64,000 nt of DNA from Lentzea albidocapillata (GTDB lineage Bacteria; Actinomycetota; Actinomycetes; Mycobacteriales; Pseudonocardiaceae), in assembly GCF_000719115.1 (NCBI RefSeq), contig NZ_JOEA01000026.1, forward strand, positions 1-64,000, written 5' to 3'. The position numbers and the translations under genes were made by a program. Below, piece after piece: positions 15,416 to 23,129 of the stretch (the stretch's first letter is position 1; each line of letters opens with the position of its first letter). A model generated the notes under the pieces. It saw nothing but the letters and a program-made list of their open reading frames with translations. It was not told the DNA's origin and searched no databases.

Positions 15416-16621
15416 ATGTCCCGTCCGTTGTCCGCGCGCCGATTCGCCGCGCTTTTCTCCGCACTCGCGACCGGTGTGGCGGTGCTGGCCGCGCCGTCCG
15501 CGACGGCCGCCGAGGCCGACCTCGCCACGACCGTCCGCGCCACCATGCTCCAGCAGCACGGCGACGCGCTGAAGAGGGAGTGGGACACGCAGACCTTGCG
15601 TGAACCGCTGTTCGAGCCGACCCGCAAGTCCGGTGCGTGGGTGTTCGGCAGCACCACCATCCCGATGGCCCACGGCCAGGAGCACGGGGCACCGCACATG
15701 GCGTTGTTCCTGGCCCGCAAGGAACGATCCACGTGGCGCGTCGAGCTCGACGGCACCGCCGGGTTCGCCGCTCTCGCCGCCCAGGCGCCGTCCGGCGTGC
15801 TCAGCGACGGCGAGAAGCGCACGTTCGCGGCCAACCAGAACAACCGCGCACAAGCGCTCGCACCCACCGGCCTCGGTCTGCCGTGGCCGGTGAACGTGGC
15901 CTGGTGGATGGGCGGCGGTCCGCACGGCAACAGCGGCAACAGCCGGCCGTTCAGTTCCATCGACTTCAACGGCGGCGACGGCCGAGTCCTGTCCGCAGGC
16001 ACCGGCCGCGTCTACAAGAGCTGCATCGTGGGCCGCAGCGCGTTGGTGAAAGTCGTGCACGACAACGGTTACAGCACCACCTACTACCACATGTACAACC
16101 TGACGACGCTCGCCGACGGCAGCGCCGTGCGCACCGGCACGTACCTCGGCAACATCGGCAACGAACTGCCTTGCGGCGGTTCGAGCAGTGGAGCGCACGT
16201 GCACTTCTCGTTGCTGCGCGGCAACACACACGTGAGCGTCAACGGGATGACGATCGGCGGCTGGACGTTCTACGAAGGCTCCCAGGCGTACGGCGGCTAT
16301 GCGCAACGCGGCAGCACGCGCGTGTCCGTCGGCGGCCGGATCACGAACTACGGCGGTGGCGGCACGACGCTGCCCACCGGCACCGTCGACGCGGGTCCGA
16401 ACAGCACGGTGAACCTGCGGTCCGGCCCCGGCCTGAGCTACTCGGTCGTGGGCACGGTCGCGGACGGCGCGGTGGTGTCCATCGCGTGCACCAGCCGCGG
16501 TGAGGCCGTCGACGGTGTCTGGGGCCGCACCGACCTGTGGAACCGGCTCGAAGACGGCAAGTGGATCAGCGACGGTTTCGTCGACACCGGCTCGAACGAA
16601 CCGGTCGCTTCGAACTGCTGA
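15416..16621 (+). CDS. Secreted M23 metalloendopeptidase (LasA / beta-lytic type) with SH3 domain
   Basis: 401 aa from the ATG at 15416 behind CTGGAGGG. Signal peptide 1-32 (SATAA before EADL). A pro-region runs to about 150. The catalytic domain has zinc ligands H170 (GGGPHG) and D183 (SSIDF), 13 residues apart as in LasA. H225 (YYHMYN) and the AHVHFSL motif (H261 and H263) complete the site. This is the M23A subtype, which cuts glycine-containing bonds in peptidoglycan or elastin-like proteins. A C-terminal SH3-like domain (about 325-395, VNLRSGPGLSYSVVGTV) should bind the cell wall. Secreted lytic enzyme for other bacteria or for its own wall. It is terminated by a tRNA-Lys-type hairpin. 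Confidence 0.9.
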   Translation: MSRPLSARRFAALFSALATGVAVLAAPSATAAEADLATTVRATMLQQHGDALKREWDTQTLREPLFEPTRKSGAWVFGSTTIPMAHGQEHGAPHMALFLARKERSTWRVELDGTAGFAALAAQAPSGVLSDGEKRTFAANQNNRAQALAPTGLGLPWPVNVAWWMGGGPHGNSGNSRPFSSIDFNGGDGRVLSAGTGRVYKSCIVGRSALVKVVHDNGYSTTYYHMYNLTTLADGSAVRTGTYLGNIGNELPCGGSSSGAHVHFSLLRGNTHVSVNGMTIGGWTFYEGSQAYGGYAQRGSTRVSVGGRITNYGGGGTTLPTGTVDAGPNSTVNLRSGPGLSYSVVGTVADGAVVSIACTSRGEAVDGVWGRTDLWNRLEDGKWISDGFVDTGSNEPVASNC

Positions 16622-16629
16622 CCCCGAAA

Positions 16630-16655
16630 CAGCGGGTCCGGGGTTCAAGCCCCTG
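16630..16655 (+). pseudogene. tRNA-Lys 3' relic (variable loop and T-arm only)
   Basis: CAGCGGGTCCGGGGTTC (16630-16646) is identical to the 3' half of the tRNA-Lys genes in this window, including the end of the anticodon stem, the variable loop and the start of the T-arm. AAGCCCCTG follows and still closes a 5-bp T-stem. The acceptor strand and everything 5' are missing. It is joined to the same hairpin that terminates both tRNA-Lys genes. Not functional as a tRNA. Confidence 0.7.
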
Positions 16656-16690
16656 AAGCAGGCCGAGATCCGTCTCGGCCTGCTTCTCCG
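16656..16690 (+). terminator. tRNA-Lys-type hairpin terminating the M23 gene
   Basis: AAGCAGGCCGAGA (16656-16668) and TCTCGGCCTGCTT (16673-16685) form a perfect 13-bp stem with loop TCCG. It is 34 bp after the endopeptidase stop. Apart from two bases it equals the terminators of the two tRNA-Lys genes. Confidence 0.75.
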
Positions 16691-16695
16691 GGTGA

Positions 16696-17856
16696 CTACG
16701 GAGAGGCGGCGTTCGACGCGGTCGGGCGCGGGTACGACATCCGTCGCAGCAGTACCTCCATCGGTCCGCGCTGTCCGGTGCGGCGCATCCATTCGGCGAG
16801 CAGCACCGAGACCACGAAGACGACGGCGGCGATGCCGTAGCTACCAGCCACGCTCACCTCGTCGCGCAGGTTGAAGGTGAACGGGTAGAACAGCGCCAGC
16901 CACACGGCGGACTGGACCAGGTAGAACGTCAGGGACCGCTGACCGAGCGCGGCCAGTGCGGTGGTGAATCCTCCCGGCCGGTCGCCGATCCTGGCTGACG
17001 CCAGACCGACGGCGGCGGCCAGGCCGATCCCGCCCGCGAATCCGGTCAGGTCGTGCGCGACGGCGACCATCCACTGCAGACTCATCGTGTCGGTGTGCCA
17101 CACCCCGGCGGCGAGAAGGGCGGCGGGCAGCCGGCCGATCAGCGCCAGGGTCAGCAGACCGAGAGTGGTGCGGCGCAACGTCGTGCGGTGCTCGGCGGGG
17201 CGGTCCAGGTACCGGCGGCGTGCCGCCCAGACACCCAGCAGCATGCCGGGCAGCACCATCACGACACCCAGCAGCGCCTCTGCGGGCTTGGTCAGGTTTG
17301 CGAGCACGTGCGCGGCATAGGCAGGCTCCATGAACGCCGCGAAGGTGACCGGTGCGCCGGCCTCGATGCCGAGTTGCGCGTTCACGCTTTGCCAGGCCAG
17401 CAGCAGTGTCGCCGGAACCAAGGTCAAGGCGGCGGTCCAGCCGAGTGTCCTGTCCGTGGCGCGCACCAGCGGGGTGAACAGCAGCAGCGCGAGTCCGTAG
17501 ATGGCGACGATGTCGATGGGTACCAGAAGGATGGTGTGGGCGAACCCTATTAGGACGAGCCAGATGCTGCGGCGTCGCAGCAGGGCGCGCAGCCCTGGCC
17601 AGTCGCCGCCGCGAGCGTGGTGCCGGTGGGCGAGCTGACCCATGCCGTAGCCGAACAGGAACACGAACATCGCGCGGGCCTGGTTGTCGGCGATCAGCGA
17701 CTTGACGAACAGCGCGATGTCGTCGAGCACCGGCATCCCGGACCGCCAGGAACTCAGGAACCCGGGCGCGTGCGCCAGTGCGATGAGCAACAGCATCAGC
17801 CCGCGCGCGAGGTCCGGAGCCAGCGAACGGCCGGTCGAGACACGTTCGGTTGTCAT
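16696..17856 (-). CDS. DUF418-type integral membrane protein (YeiB family)
   Basis: 386 aa, with about ten hydrophobic segments. The N-terminal LAPDLARGLMLLLIALAHAP stretch and the C-terminal LAALGQRSLTFYLVQSAVWLALFYPF block are characteristic of DUF418/YeiB proteins, predicted to be membrane acyltransferase-like or transporter-like. Their true activity is not known. Arg/His residues in cytoplasmic loops (LLRRRSIWLVLIGFAH) are conserved. ATG start at 17856. It is divergent from the HTH gene at 18099. A perfect GCTACGTAGC palindrome lies 48 bp upstream of its start, suggesting control by that regulator. Confidence 0.82.
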   Translation of the reverse strand: MTTERVSTGRSLAPDLARGLMLLLIALAHAPGFLSSWRSGMPVLDDIALFVKSLIADNQARAMFVFLFGYGMGQLAHRHHARGGDWPGLRALLRRRSIWLVLIGFAHTILLVPIDIVAIYGLALLLFTPLVRATDRTLGWTAALTLVPATLLLAWQSVNAQLGIEAGAPVTFAAFMEPAYAAHVLANLTKPAEALLGVVMVLPGMLLGVWAARRRYLDRPAEHRTTLRRTTLGLLTLALIGRLPAALLAAGVWHTDTMSLQWMVAVAHDLTGFAGGIGLAAAVGLASARIGDRPGGFTTALAALGQRSLTFYLVQSAVWLALFYPFTFNLRDEVSVAGSYGIAAVVFVVSVLLAEWMRRTGQRGPMEVLLRRMSYPRPTASNAASP

Positions 17857-17903
17857 GTCGTCCCGTTCGGAAGAGGTATGCGTGATCTTTACGATCTCCG
17901 AAA

Positions 17904-17913
17904 GCTACGTAGC
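17904..17913. promoter_or_regulatory. Palindrome upstream of the DUF418 gene
   Basis: GCTACGTAGC is a perfect 10-bp palindrome with partly symmetric flanks (AAA and CTTT). It lies in the 242-bp gap between the divergent DUF418 and HTH genes. A candidate operator for the neighbouring MarR-like regulator; inference from position and symmetry only. Confidence 0.4.
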
Positions 17914-18098
17914 CTTTACCAAACCGTCAACGAGTGAGGAGAGGAATAGAGCCCGTTTGAACTGGTCAGTCTCACGTGATTCTTGCGTTGGCGCTGCCGA
18001 TGAACGCAACGAGAGTGCGCGGCCTGTGTTGCGATGACCCTGGTGCCGGAAATACTGTCGGCAGCCGGACACCACCACGCGCGGGAGACGGAACGCCG

Positions 18099-18932
18099 AT
18101 GCCCGAACGCAGACTGAGCCAGCAGGATCGGCAGCGCATCGCCGCCGGCCTGGCCGCGGGACGCGGATACGCCGACATCGCCCGCGGTCTGGGGCGACCC
18201 ACCTCGACGGTCACCCGTGAGGTCGCCCGCAACGGCGGACCTGCCGACTACCGGGCGGGGGAGGCACAGCGAGCCTCCGTACGGCGGGCGCGTCGGCCAA
18301 AGATCGTCTCCGCGCCTCCGGCGCCGACGATCGCGGATCCGTACCGGCGCGAACCCGAGGCGGTGGCCGAGGCCTTCGAGGAACTCACCTCCATGCTGGC
18401 GCGGACCGGCCTGCCGCAGATGGCGGCCGGCGTGTTCGCCTGCCTGTACGTCACCGACTCCGGCAGCCTCACCGCCGCCGAGCTGGTGCGAAGGCTGCGG
18501 GTCAGCCCCGCTTCGGTCTCCAAGGCCGTGGCCTTCCTGGAAGCGCAGGGCATCATCCGGCGAGAGCGCGCCGCCGCGAGCCGGCGAGAGCGGTACGTAC
18601 TGGGTGGCGACCTCTGGCACCGGTCGCTGCTGGCGACCGCCCAGCGCAACATCGCGCTGGCCGAGAGCGCCCGTCGTGCCGCCGCGATCCTCGGCACCGC
18701 CACTCCGGCCGGCACCCGGTTGGCCGATACGGCCGAGTTTCTCGACCGTATCGGCGACGAGCTCGTCCAGGCCATCCAGCGTTGGTGGCAAGCCCGCCCC
18801 GAGGAAGGCCCAACGGCAACCACAACCCTGAAGGCAGCCCGAACAGGCGCCTCCGGTCTTTGCCGAAGGTGCGGGCAAGAGGTACAGCAGGGGATGGGCA
18901 CTGCGGGAAACGTCGCTGGTCATCCCGAGTAA
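18099..18932 (+). CDS. Regulator with IS30-type HTH fused to a MarR/GbsR-like domain
   Basis: 277 aa from ATG 18099; the frame is open upstream but without a good start. Residues 1-48 (MPERRLSQQDRQRIAAGLAA.. YADIARGLGRPTSTVTREVARNGG) look like the N-terminal HTH of IS30-type transposases. Residues 85-190 form a winged-helix domain of GbsR/MarR type (LTAAELVRRLRVSPASVSKAVAFLEAQGIIRRER). No catalytic DDE residues are present, so it is a regulator, not a transposase. The fusion occurs in actinobacteria, where such genes sit divergent from a membrane protein, as here with DUF418. The C-terminus has a CxxC (LCRRCG) of unclear meaning. Confidence 0.75.
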   Translation: MPERRLSQQDRQRIAAGLAAGRGYADIARGLGRPTSTVTREVARNGGPADYRAGEAQRASVRRARRPKIVSAPPAPTIADPYRREPEAVAEAFEELTSMLARTGLPQMAAGVFACLYVTDSGSLTAAELVRRLRVSPASVSKAVAFLEAQGIIRRERAAASRRERYVLGGDLWHRSLLATAQRNIALAESARRAAAILGTATPAGTRLADTAEFLDRIGDELVQAIQRWWQARPEEGPTATTTLKAARTGASGLCRRCGQEVQQGMGTAGNVAGHPE

Positions 18933-19089
18933 CCGGGTCGTGGCCCTGGTGTGCCCGGCCGCGAACGAGTCCGCTGTGGACGGAGCTGTGATCAGCGCGA
19001 CCCGCACACCCCGAACTACGCGGTGGCCGTGCAAGGTCGTCCCGGGCTTGCAAAGCGAGATCCACAACAGCGAAATGAGTACGGAAAAG

Positions 19090-19126
19090 CAGAAAAGCAG
19101 GTCGAGACGAATCTCGACCTGCTTCT
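19090..19126 (-). terminator. Terminator of tRNA-Lys copy 2
   Basis: AAGCAGGTCGAGA (19095-19107) and TCTCGACCTGCTT (19112-19124) form a perfect 13-bp stem with a 4-base loop. It is followed on the reverse strand by a T-rich run. Confidence 0.85.
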
Positions 19127-19132
19127 CTGGAG

Positions 19133-19206
19133 TACGCCGCCAGGGACTCGAACCCCGGACCCGCTGATTAAGAGTCAGCTGCTCTAACCAACTGAGCTAG
19201 CGGCGC
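19133..19206 (-). tRNA. tRNA-Lys (CTT), second copy
   Basis: 74 nt on the reverse strand, same structure as the copy at 8701-8774, anticodon CTT in loop CTCTTAA. The single difference is TTCGAGT against TTCGAAT in the T-loop. CCA is not encoded. Confidence 0.95.
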
Positions 19207-19438
19207 TTGTTTGTGTGCCGGAGGCTTGCTCGTTTCCGACGTGAAGAACGTTAGCACAGCGCCTCAGCGCGCTCCCAATCGGCTGGTCAGCACCGGTTGG
19301 ACGGTGCATCGGCCAAGTAACGATCCGGCCACTTGCGCAACTTCGGGCCACCCCCTGTCGTCCCCTGATCGGGGGACGCCAAAACACCTTCGTGCAGGCG
19401 ATCTCGGGAGCGGACACAAGCAGATCGGAAGTACGTCC

Positions 19439-20626
19439 ATGGGGATGTGGAGCAGGCGCGGTCTTGGGGTGGTCGCAGCGGGAGTCGCTGTGATTCTGAT
19501 CGCAGGCTGTTCGGGGGGCGGCGGCGAAGCGGTGACCGGTGCCGGCGGGGAGTCGAGCGCTCCTCCGCCTCCGCCGAAGCCCGTCACGCTGACGCTGGCG
19601 TTGAACAACGGTGCGGCCGAGGTGTCGCCCGGTCTGCCCGTCATCGCGACGGCGGCGGACGGGAAGCTGACCGACGTCAAGCTGACCAACCCCGACGGCA
19701 AGGTCGTCGAGGGCAAGATGAACGCCGAGTCGACGCAGTGGACCAACATCGAGCCGCTCGGGTATTCCAAGACGTACAAGCTGGTCGCCACGGCCACCGG
19801 CGAGGACGGCAAGGTGGAGACCAAGGAGTCGTCCTTCACCACGGTGAAGCCGCGCACGCTCACGTACGTGTCGACGAACCCGCAGGACGGCACGACCATC
19901 GGCGTCGGGCAGCCGCTCGCCTTCTACTTCGACGAGCCGGTGTCCGACAAGGTCGCGGCCGAGAAGATGCTCGAGATCACCACCGAGCCCAAGGTCGAGG
20001 GCGCCTTCTACTGGTTCAACAAGAAGGAGGTGCACTGGCGTCCGGAGAAGTTCTGGAAGTCGGGCACCAAGATCACGATGAACATCAAGGTCTACGGCAA
20101 GCACATCGGTGACGGCATCTACGGCCAAGAAGACCGCACGATCACCACGACGGTCGGCGACGAGGTCATCCACGAGGCCGACGGCCAGACGCACCAGGTG
20201 ATCACCAAGGTCAACGGCCAGGTCGTCCGCACCATGCCGACCTCCATGGGCAAGCCGGCCGACGCCACCCCCACCGGCACGTACGTGCTGATGGAGAAGC
20301 ACAGCCACATGATCATGGACTCGACCACGTACGGCCTCGCGCTGGAGAACGGCGGCTACAAGACCCCGGTCGACTGGGCGTACCGCATGTCCAACAGCGG
20401 CATCTTCTTCCACGGCGCGCCGTGGTCCATCGGCGACCAGGGCAAGCGCAACGTGAGCCACGGCTGCCTGAACCTGTCGCCGGAGAACGCCAAGTGGGTG
20501 TTCGACAACAGCAAGCAGGGCGACGTCGTCATCGTCACCAACTCCGGTGGCCCGGCGCTGGAGTCGTGGGACGGCTTCGGCGACTGGCAGGTCCCGTGGG
20601 CCACGTGGGTCCAGGGCAACCGGTAA
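19439..20626 (+). CDS. L,D-transpeptidase lipoprotein (YkuD domain)
   Basis: 395 aa from ATG 19439. A lipoprotein signal ends in LIAGC with the lipidated Cys at 24, then a Gly/Ser/Pro linker. Two Ig-like domains (about 45-150 and 150-245, VTLTLALNNGAAEVSPG.. and RTLTYVSTNPQDGTTIG) precede the YkuD catalytic domain (about 245-375). Its active site FFHGAPWS.. SHGCLN has Cys343. This is the architecture of mycobacterial LdtMt2-like enzymes, which make 3-3 peptidoglycan crosslinks and are insensitive to most penicillins. It acts outside the membrane, lipid-anchored. The C-terminal Trp-rich tail is also typical. Convergent with the ABC-F gene. Confidence 0.92.
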   Translation: MGMWSRRGLGVVAAGVAVILIAGCSGGGGEAVTGAGGESSAPPPPPKPVTLTLALNNGAAEVSPGLPVIATAADGKLTDVKLTNPDGKVVEGKMNAESTQWTNIEPLGYSKTYKLVATATGEDGKVETKESSFTTVKPRTLTYVSTNPQDGTTIGVGQPLAFYFDEPVSDKVAAEKMLEITTEPKVEGAFYWFNKKEVHWRPEKFWKSGTKITMNIKVYGKHIGDGIYGQEDRTITTTVGDEVIHEADGQTHQVITKVNGQVVRTMPTSMGKPADATPTGTYVLMEKHSHMIMDSTTYGLALENGGYKTPVDWAYRMSNSGIFFHGAPWSIGDQGKRNVSHGCLNLSPENAKWVFDNSKQGDVVIVTNSGGPALESWDGFGDWQVPWATWVQGNR

Positions 20627-20630
20627 AGCG

Positions 20631-22256
20631 CTAGGAGACCGTCACCTGACCGCCCGACACGGTCAGGTGACGGTTCACCTGCACCGCCTCCAGCATCCGC
20701 CGGTCGTGCGTCACCAGCAGCAACGTGCCGGGGTAGCTCTCCAGCGCCGACTCCAGCTGCTCGATCGCGGCCAGGTCCAGGTGGTTCGTCGGCTCGTCCA
20801 GCACCAGCAGGTTCACCCCGCGGCCCTGCAGCAACGCCAGCGCCGCCCGCGTCCGTTCACCCGGTGACAGCGACGCCGCCGGACGGATCACGTGCGCCGC
20901 CTTCAGGCCGAACTTCGCCAGCAACGTCCGCACGTCGGCCGGGTTCATCTCCGGCACGGCCTCCTCGAACGCGTCGACCAGCGGCAGATCGCCCAGGAAC
21001 AGCCCGCGTGCCTGGTCCACCTCGCCGACCACGACGCCGGAGCCCAGCGTCGCGTAGCCGGAGGTCAGTTCGGCACGGCCCAGCAGCGCGGCCAGCAACG
21101 TCGACTTGCCCGCGCCGTTCGCCCCGGTGATCGCGACCCGGTCCGCCCAGTCGACCTGCAGGTCCACCGGGCCCAGCCGGAAGTCACCGCGCTCGACCAC
21201 GGCCGCCCGCAGCGACGCCACCACGGCACCGGAACGCGGGGCCGCGGCGATCTCCATCCGCAGCTCCCACTCCTTGCGGGGCTCCTCGACGACGTCCAGC
21301 CGTTCGATCATGCGGTCGGTCTGCCGGGCCTTCGAGGCCTGCTTCTCGGTGGCGTCGGCACGGAACTTGCGCGCGTTCTTGTCGTTGTCGCCCGCCTTGC
21401 GCCGGGCGTTCTTCACGCCCTTGTCCATCCACGACCGCTGCATGCGCGCACGGGCCTCCAGCGAGGCCTTGGTGTCCGCGAACTCGTCGTAGTCGTCGCG
21501 GGCGTGCTGACGGGACCGTGCGCGCTCTTCGAGGTACGACTCGTAGCCGCCGCCGTACAGGCGCACGGAGTTCTGGTGCAGGTCGAGCTCCAGCACGCGC
21601 GTGACCGTGCGGGCCAGGAACTCGCGGTCGTGCGACACCACCACCGTGCCGGCGCGCAGGCCCGTGACGAACTTCTCCAGCCGTTCCAGGCCGTCGAGGT
21701 CCAGGTCGTTGGTCGGCTCGTCGAGCAGGAAGATGTCGTACCGGCTGAGCAGCAACGACGCCATGCCCGCCCGCGCCGCCTGGCCGCCGGACAGCGAGGT
21801 CATCAGCGCGTCGAGGCCGACGGAGAGACCCACGTCGGCGATGACTTCGAGCGACCGTTCCTCCAGGTCGGCGCCGCCCAGCGCGAGCCACTGGTCGAGC
21901 GCGTCCGAGTAGCCCTCGTCGTTGCCGGCGGTCAGCGCCTCGGTGGCCACGTCCAGCGCGGCCTGGGCGTCCGCGACACCTGTGCGCCGGGCCAGGAATT
22001 CGCGGACGGTCTCGCCCTCGCGGCGTTCGGGTTCCTGCGACAGGTGCCCGACGTTGGCCGCGGGCGGGCTCAGCGTCACGCGGCCGGACTCGGCGGGGAT
22101 GAGGCCGGCCAGCGTCTTCAGCAACGTCGACTTGCCCGCCCCGTTGACGCCGACGAGGCCGATGACGTCGCCGGGAGCGACCACGAGGTCGAGTCCGGAG
22201 AAGAGGACGCGGTCACCGTGGCCGGCGGCGAGATCCTTGGCGACGAGCGTGGTCAT
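20631..22256 (-). CDS. ABC-F family ATPase (translation factor / possible ribosome protection)
   Basis: 541 aa from ATG 22256. It has two ATP-binding cassettes and no transmembrane part. First Walker A GVNGAGKST (about 38-46), signature LSGGQAARAGMA, Walker B IFLLDEPTNDLDL. Second Walker A GANGAGKST, signature LSPGERTRAALALL, Walker B LLVLDEPTNHLDL. A basic interdomain linker (about 230-300, MQRSWMDKGVKNARRKAGDN) would be the P-site tRNA interaction motif. ABC-F proteins act on ribosomes; some give resistance to macrolides, lincosamides or pleuromutilins. Which subgroup this is cannot be told. It lies 57 bp downstream of tRNA-His with a hairpin between. Confidence 0.9.
   Translation of the reverse strand: MTTLVAKDLAAGHGDRVLFSGLDLVVAPGDVIGLVGVNGAGKSTLLKTLAGLIPAESGRVTLSPPAANVGHLSQEPERREGETVREFLARRTGVADAQAALDVATEALTAGNDEGYSDALDQWLALGGADLEERSLEVIADVGLSVGLDALMTSLSGGQAARAGMASLLLSRYDIFLLDEPTNDLDLDGLERLEKFVTGLRAGTVVVSHDREFLARTVTRVLELDLHQNSVRLYGGGYESYLEERARSRQHARDDYDEFADTKASLEARARMQRSWMDKGVKNARRKAGDNDKNARKFRADATEKQASKARQTDRMIERLDVVEEPRKEWELRMEIAAAPRSGAVVASLRAAVVERGDFRLGPVDLQVDWADRVAITGANGAGKSTLLAALLGRAELTSGYATLGSGVVVGEVDQARGLFLGDLPLVDAFEEAVPEMNPADVRTLLAKFGLKAAHVIRPAASLSPGERTRAALALLQGRGVNLLVLDEPTNHLDLAAIEQLESALESYPGTLLLVTHDRRMLEAVQVNRHLTVSGGQVTVS
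20639..20673 (+). terminator. Hairpin after the L,D-transpeptidase gene, inside the ABC-F gene end
   Basis: CCGTCACCTGACCG (20639-20652) and CGGTCAGGTGACGG (20660-20673) form a perfect 14-bp stem with loop CCCGACA. It begins 13 bp after the transpeptidase stop and at the same time encodes the last codons of the convergent ABC-F gene. Likely bidirectional termination, without a clear U-tract. Confidence 0.6.
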
Positions 22257-22276
22257 GAAAACTCCCGGAACGTGAA

Positions 22277-22306
22277 GAAAGGCCCCCGCTGGTGCGGAGG
22301 CCTTTC
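22277..22306 (-). terminator. Hairpin between tRNA-His and the ABC-F gene
   Basis: GAAAGGCC (22277-22284) pairs with GGCCTTTC (22299-22306). The stem continues after one mismatch with CCGC/GCGG around a four-base loop. On the reverse strand it lies 7 bp after tRNA-His and 20 bp before the ABC-F start. It can end the tRNA transcript or act as an attenuator in the ABC-F leader. Confidence 0.65.
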
Positions 22307-22313
22307 GACAAAG

Positions 22314-22387
22314 GGTGAGTGACGGGACTTGAACCCGCGACACCTGGGATCACAACCCAGTGCTCTACCGACTGAGCTACACCCACC
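22314..22387 (-). tRNA. tRNA-His (GTG)
   Basis: 74 nt on the reverse strand, counting the His-specific G at position -1 (complement of 22387) opposite C73 (complement of 22314). The anticodon stem CTGGG/CCCAG encloses TTGTGAT, anticodon GTG. The T-arm is GCGGG-TTCAAGT-CCCGT. CCA is not encoded. Confidence 0.95.
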
Positions 22388-22451
22388 ATTGCTGGTCGTT
22401 GACCGGCGAGGGAAGCATAGCAACGACGACTACCGATATTGAAATCGGGGG

Positions 22452-23054
22452 TCAGTCGGTGTTCTTGAGCAGGTCAGCGGCGACGGCCTGGGCCTGCTCG
22501 GTCGACGGACCGGGCTGCGGCACGAACGCCGTCCGCCGGTAGTACGCGAGCTCCCGGATGGACTCGATGATGTCGGCGAGCGCCCGGTGCGCGAGGCCCT
22601 TGCCGGGCTGCGCGTAGTAGATGCGCGGGTACCAGCGCCGGCACAGCTCCTTGATCGACGACACGTCGACCATGCGGTAGTGCAGGTGGGCGTCCAGCGC
22701 CGGCATGTCGCGGGCGATGAAGCCGCGGTCGGTGGCGATGGAGTTGCCGGCCAGGGGAGCGGTCCTCGGGTCCGGGACCCACTCCTTGATGTAGGCCAGC
22801 ACGGCGGCCTCGGCTTCCTCCAGGGAGACCGCGGACGCGCGCACCTCCTCGGTCAGGCCCGACTTGGCGTGCATCTGCATGACGACCTCCGGCATCGAGG
22901 CGAGCACGTCGTCATCCGCGTGGATCACAATGTCCACGCCGTCGCCGAGCACGTTGAGCTCGGCGTCCGTGACCAGTGCCGCGATCTCGATCAGAGCGTC
23001 CTTGCCCAAGTCGAGTCCGGTCATCTCGCAGTCGATCCACACCAGACGATCCAT
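22452..23054 (-). CDS. orn: Oligoribonuclease
   Basis: 200 aa, DEDDh 3'-5' exoribonuclease that degrades 2-5 nt RNAs, including pGpG. Motif ExoI is WIDCEMTGL (6-14, Asp8 and Glu10). ExoII lies at [16 protein letters not shown] (about 100-115). ExoIII is [11 protein letters not shown] (about 160-170), with the catalytic His and Asp. [11 protein letters not shown] and PGKG are typical of Orn. The start may be ATG 23054 or the GTG directly before it (23057). Single-copy housekeeping gene, divergent from the HerA-like gene 75 bp away. Confidence 0.95.
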   Translation of the reverse strand: MDRLVWIDCEMTGLDLGKDALIEIAALVTDAELNVLGDGVDIVIHADDDVLASMPEVVMQMHAKSGLTEEVRASAVSLEEAEAAVLAYIKEWVPDPRTAPLAGNSIATDRGFIARDMPALDAHLHYRMVDVSSIKELCRRWYPRIYYAQPGKGLAHRALADIIESIRELAYYRRTAFVPQPGPSTEQAQAVAADLLKNTD

Positions 23055-23129
23055 CACGACCGGAACATTACTGCGCGGAGCCTCAACTTCGAGTGGCGGC
23101 GTGCGGCAACCTGGTTACGCTCCTCGTGC

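Larger units (their letters stand above)
19046..19260 (-). repeat. tRNA-Lys repeat block, copy 2
   Basis: Direct repeat of the block at about 8606-8826, covering the tRNA gene, its terminator and about 55 bp upstream of the tRNA. The two copies bracket about 10.4 kb. The rest of the gap (18933-19438) contains no protein gene I can support. Confidence 0.85.

Noticed and set aside
18099..18932. IS30 transposase fragment
   Set aside because: Only the HTH is transposase-like. The rest is a complete winged-helix regulator domain, with no DDE region or inverted repeats.
8606..19260. Integrative element with its own integrase between the tRNA-Lys copies
   Set aside because: No integrase, excisionase, replication or conjugation gene lies in the interval; only the repeats themselves are supported.
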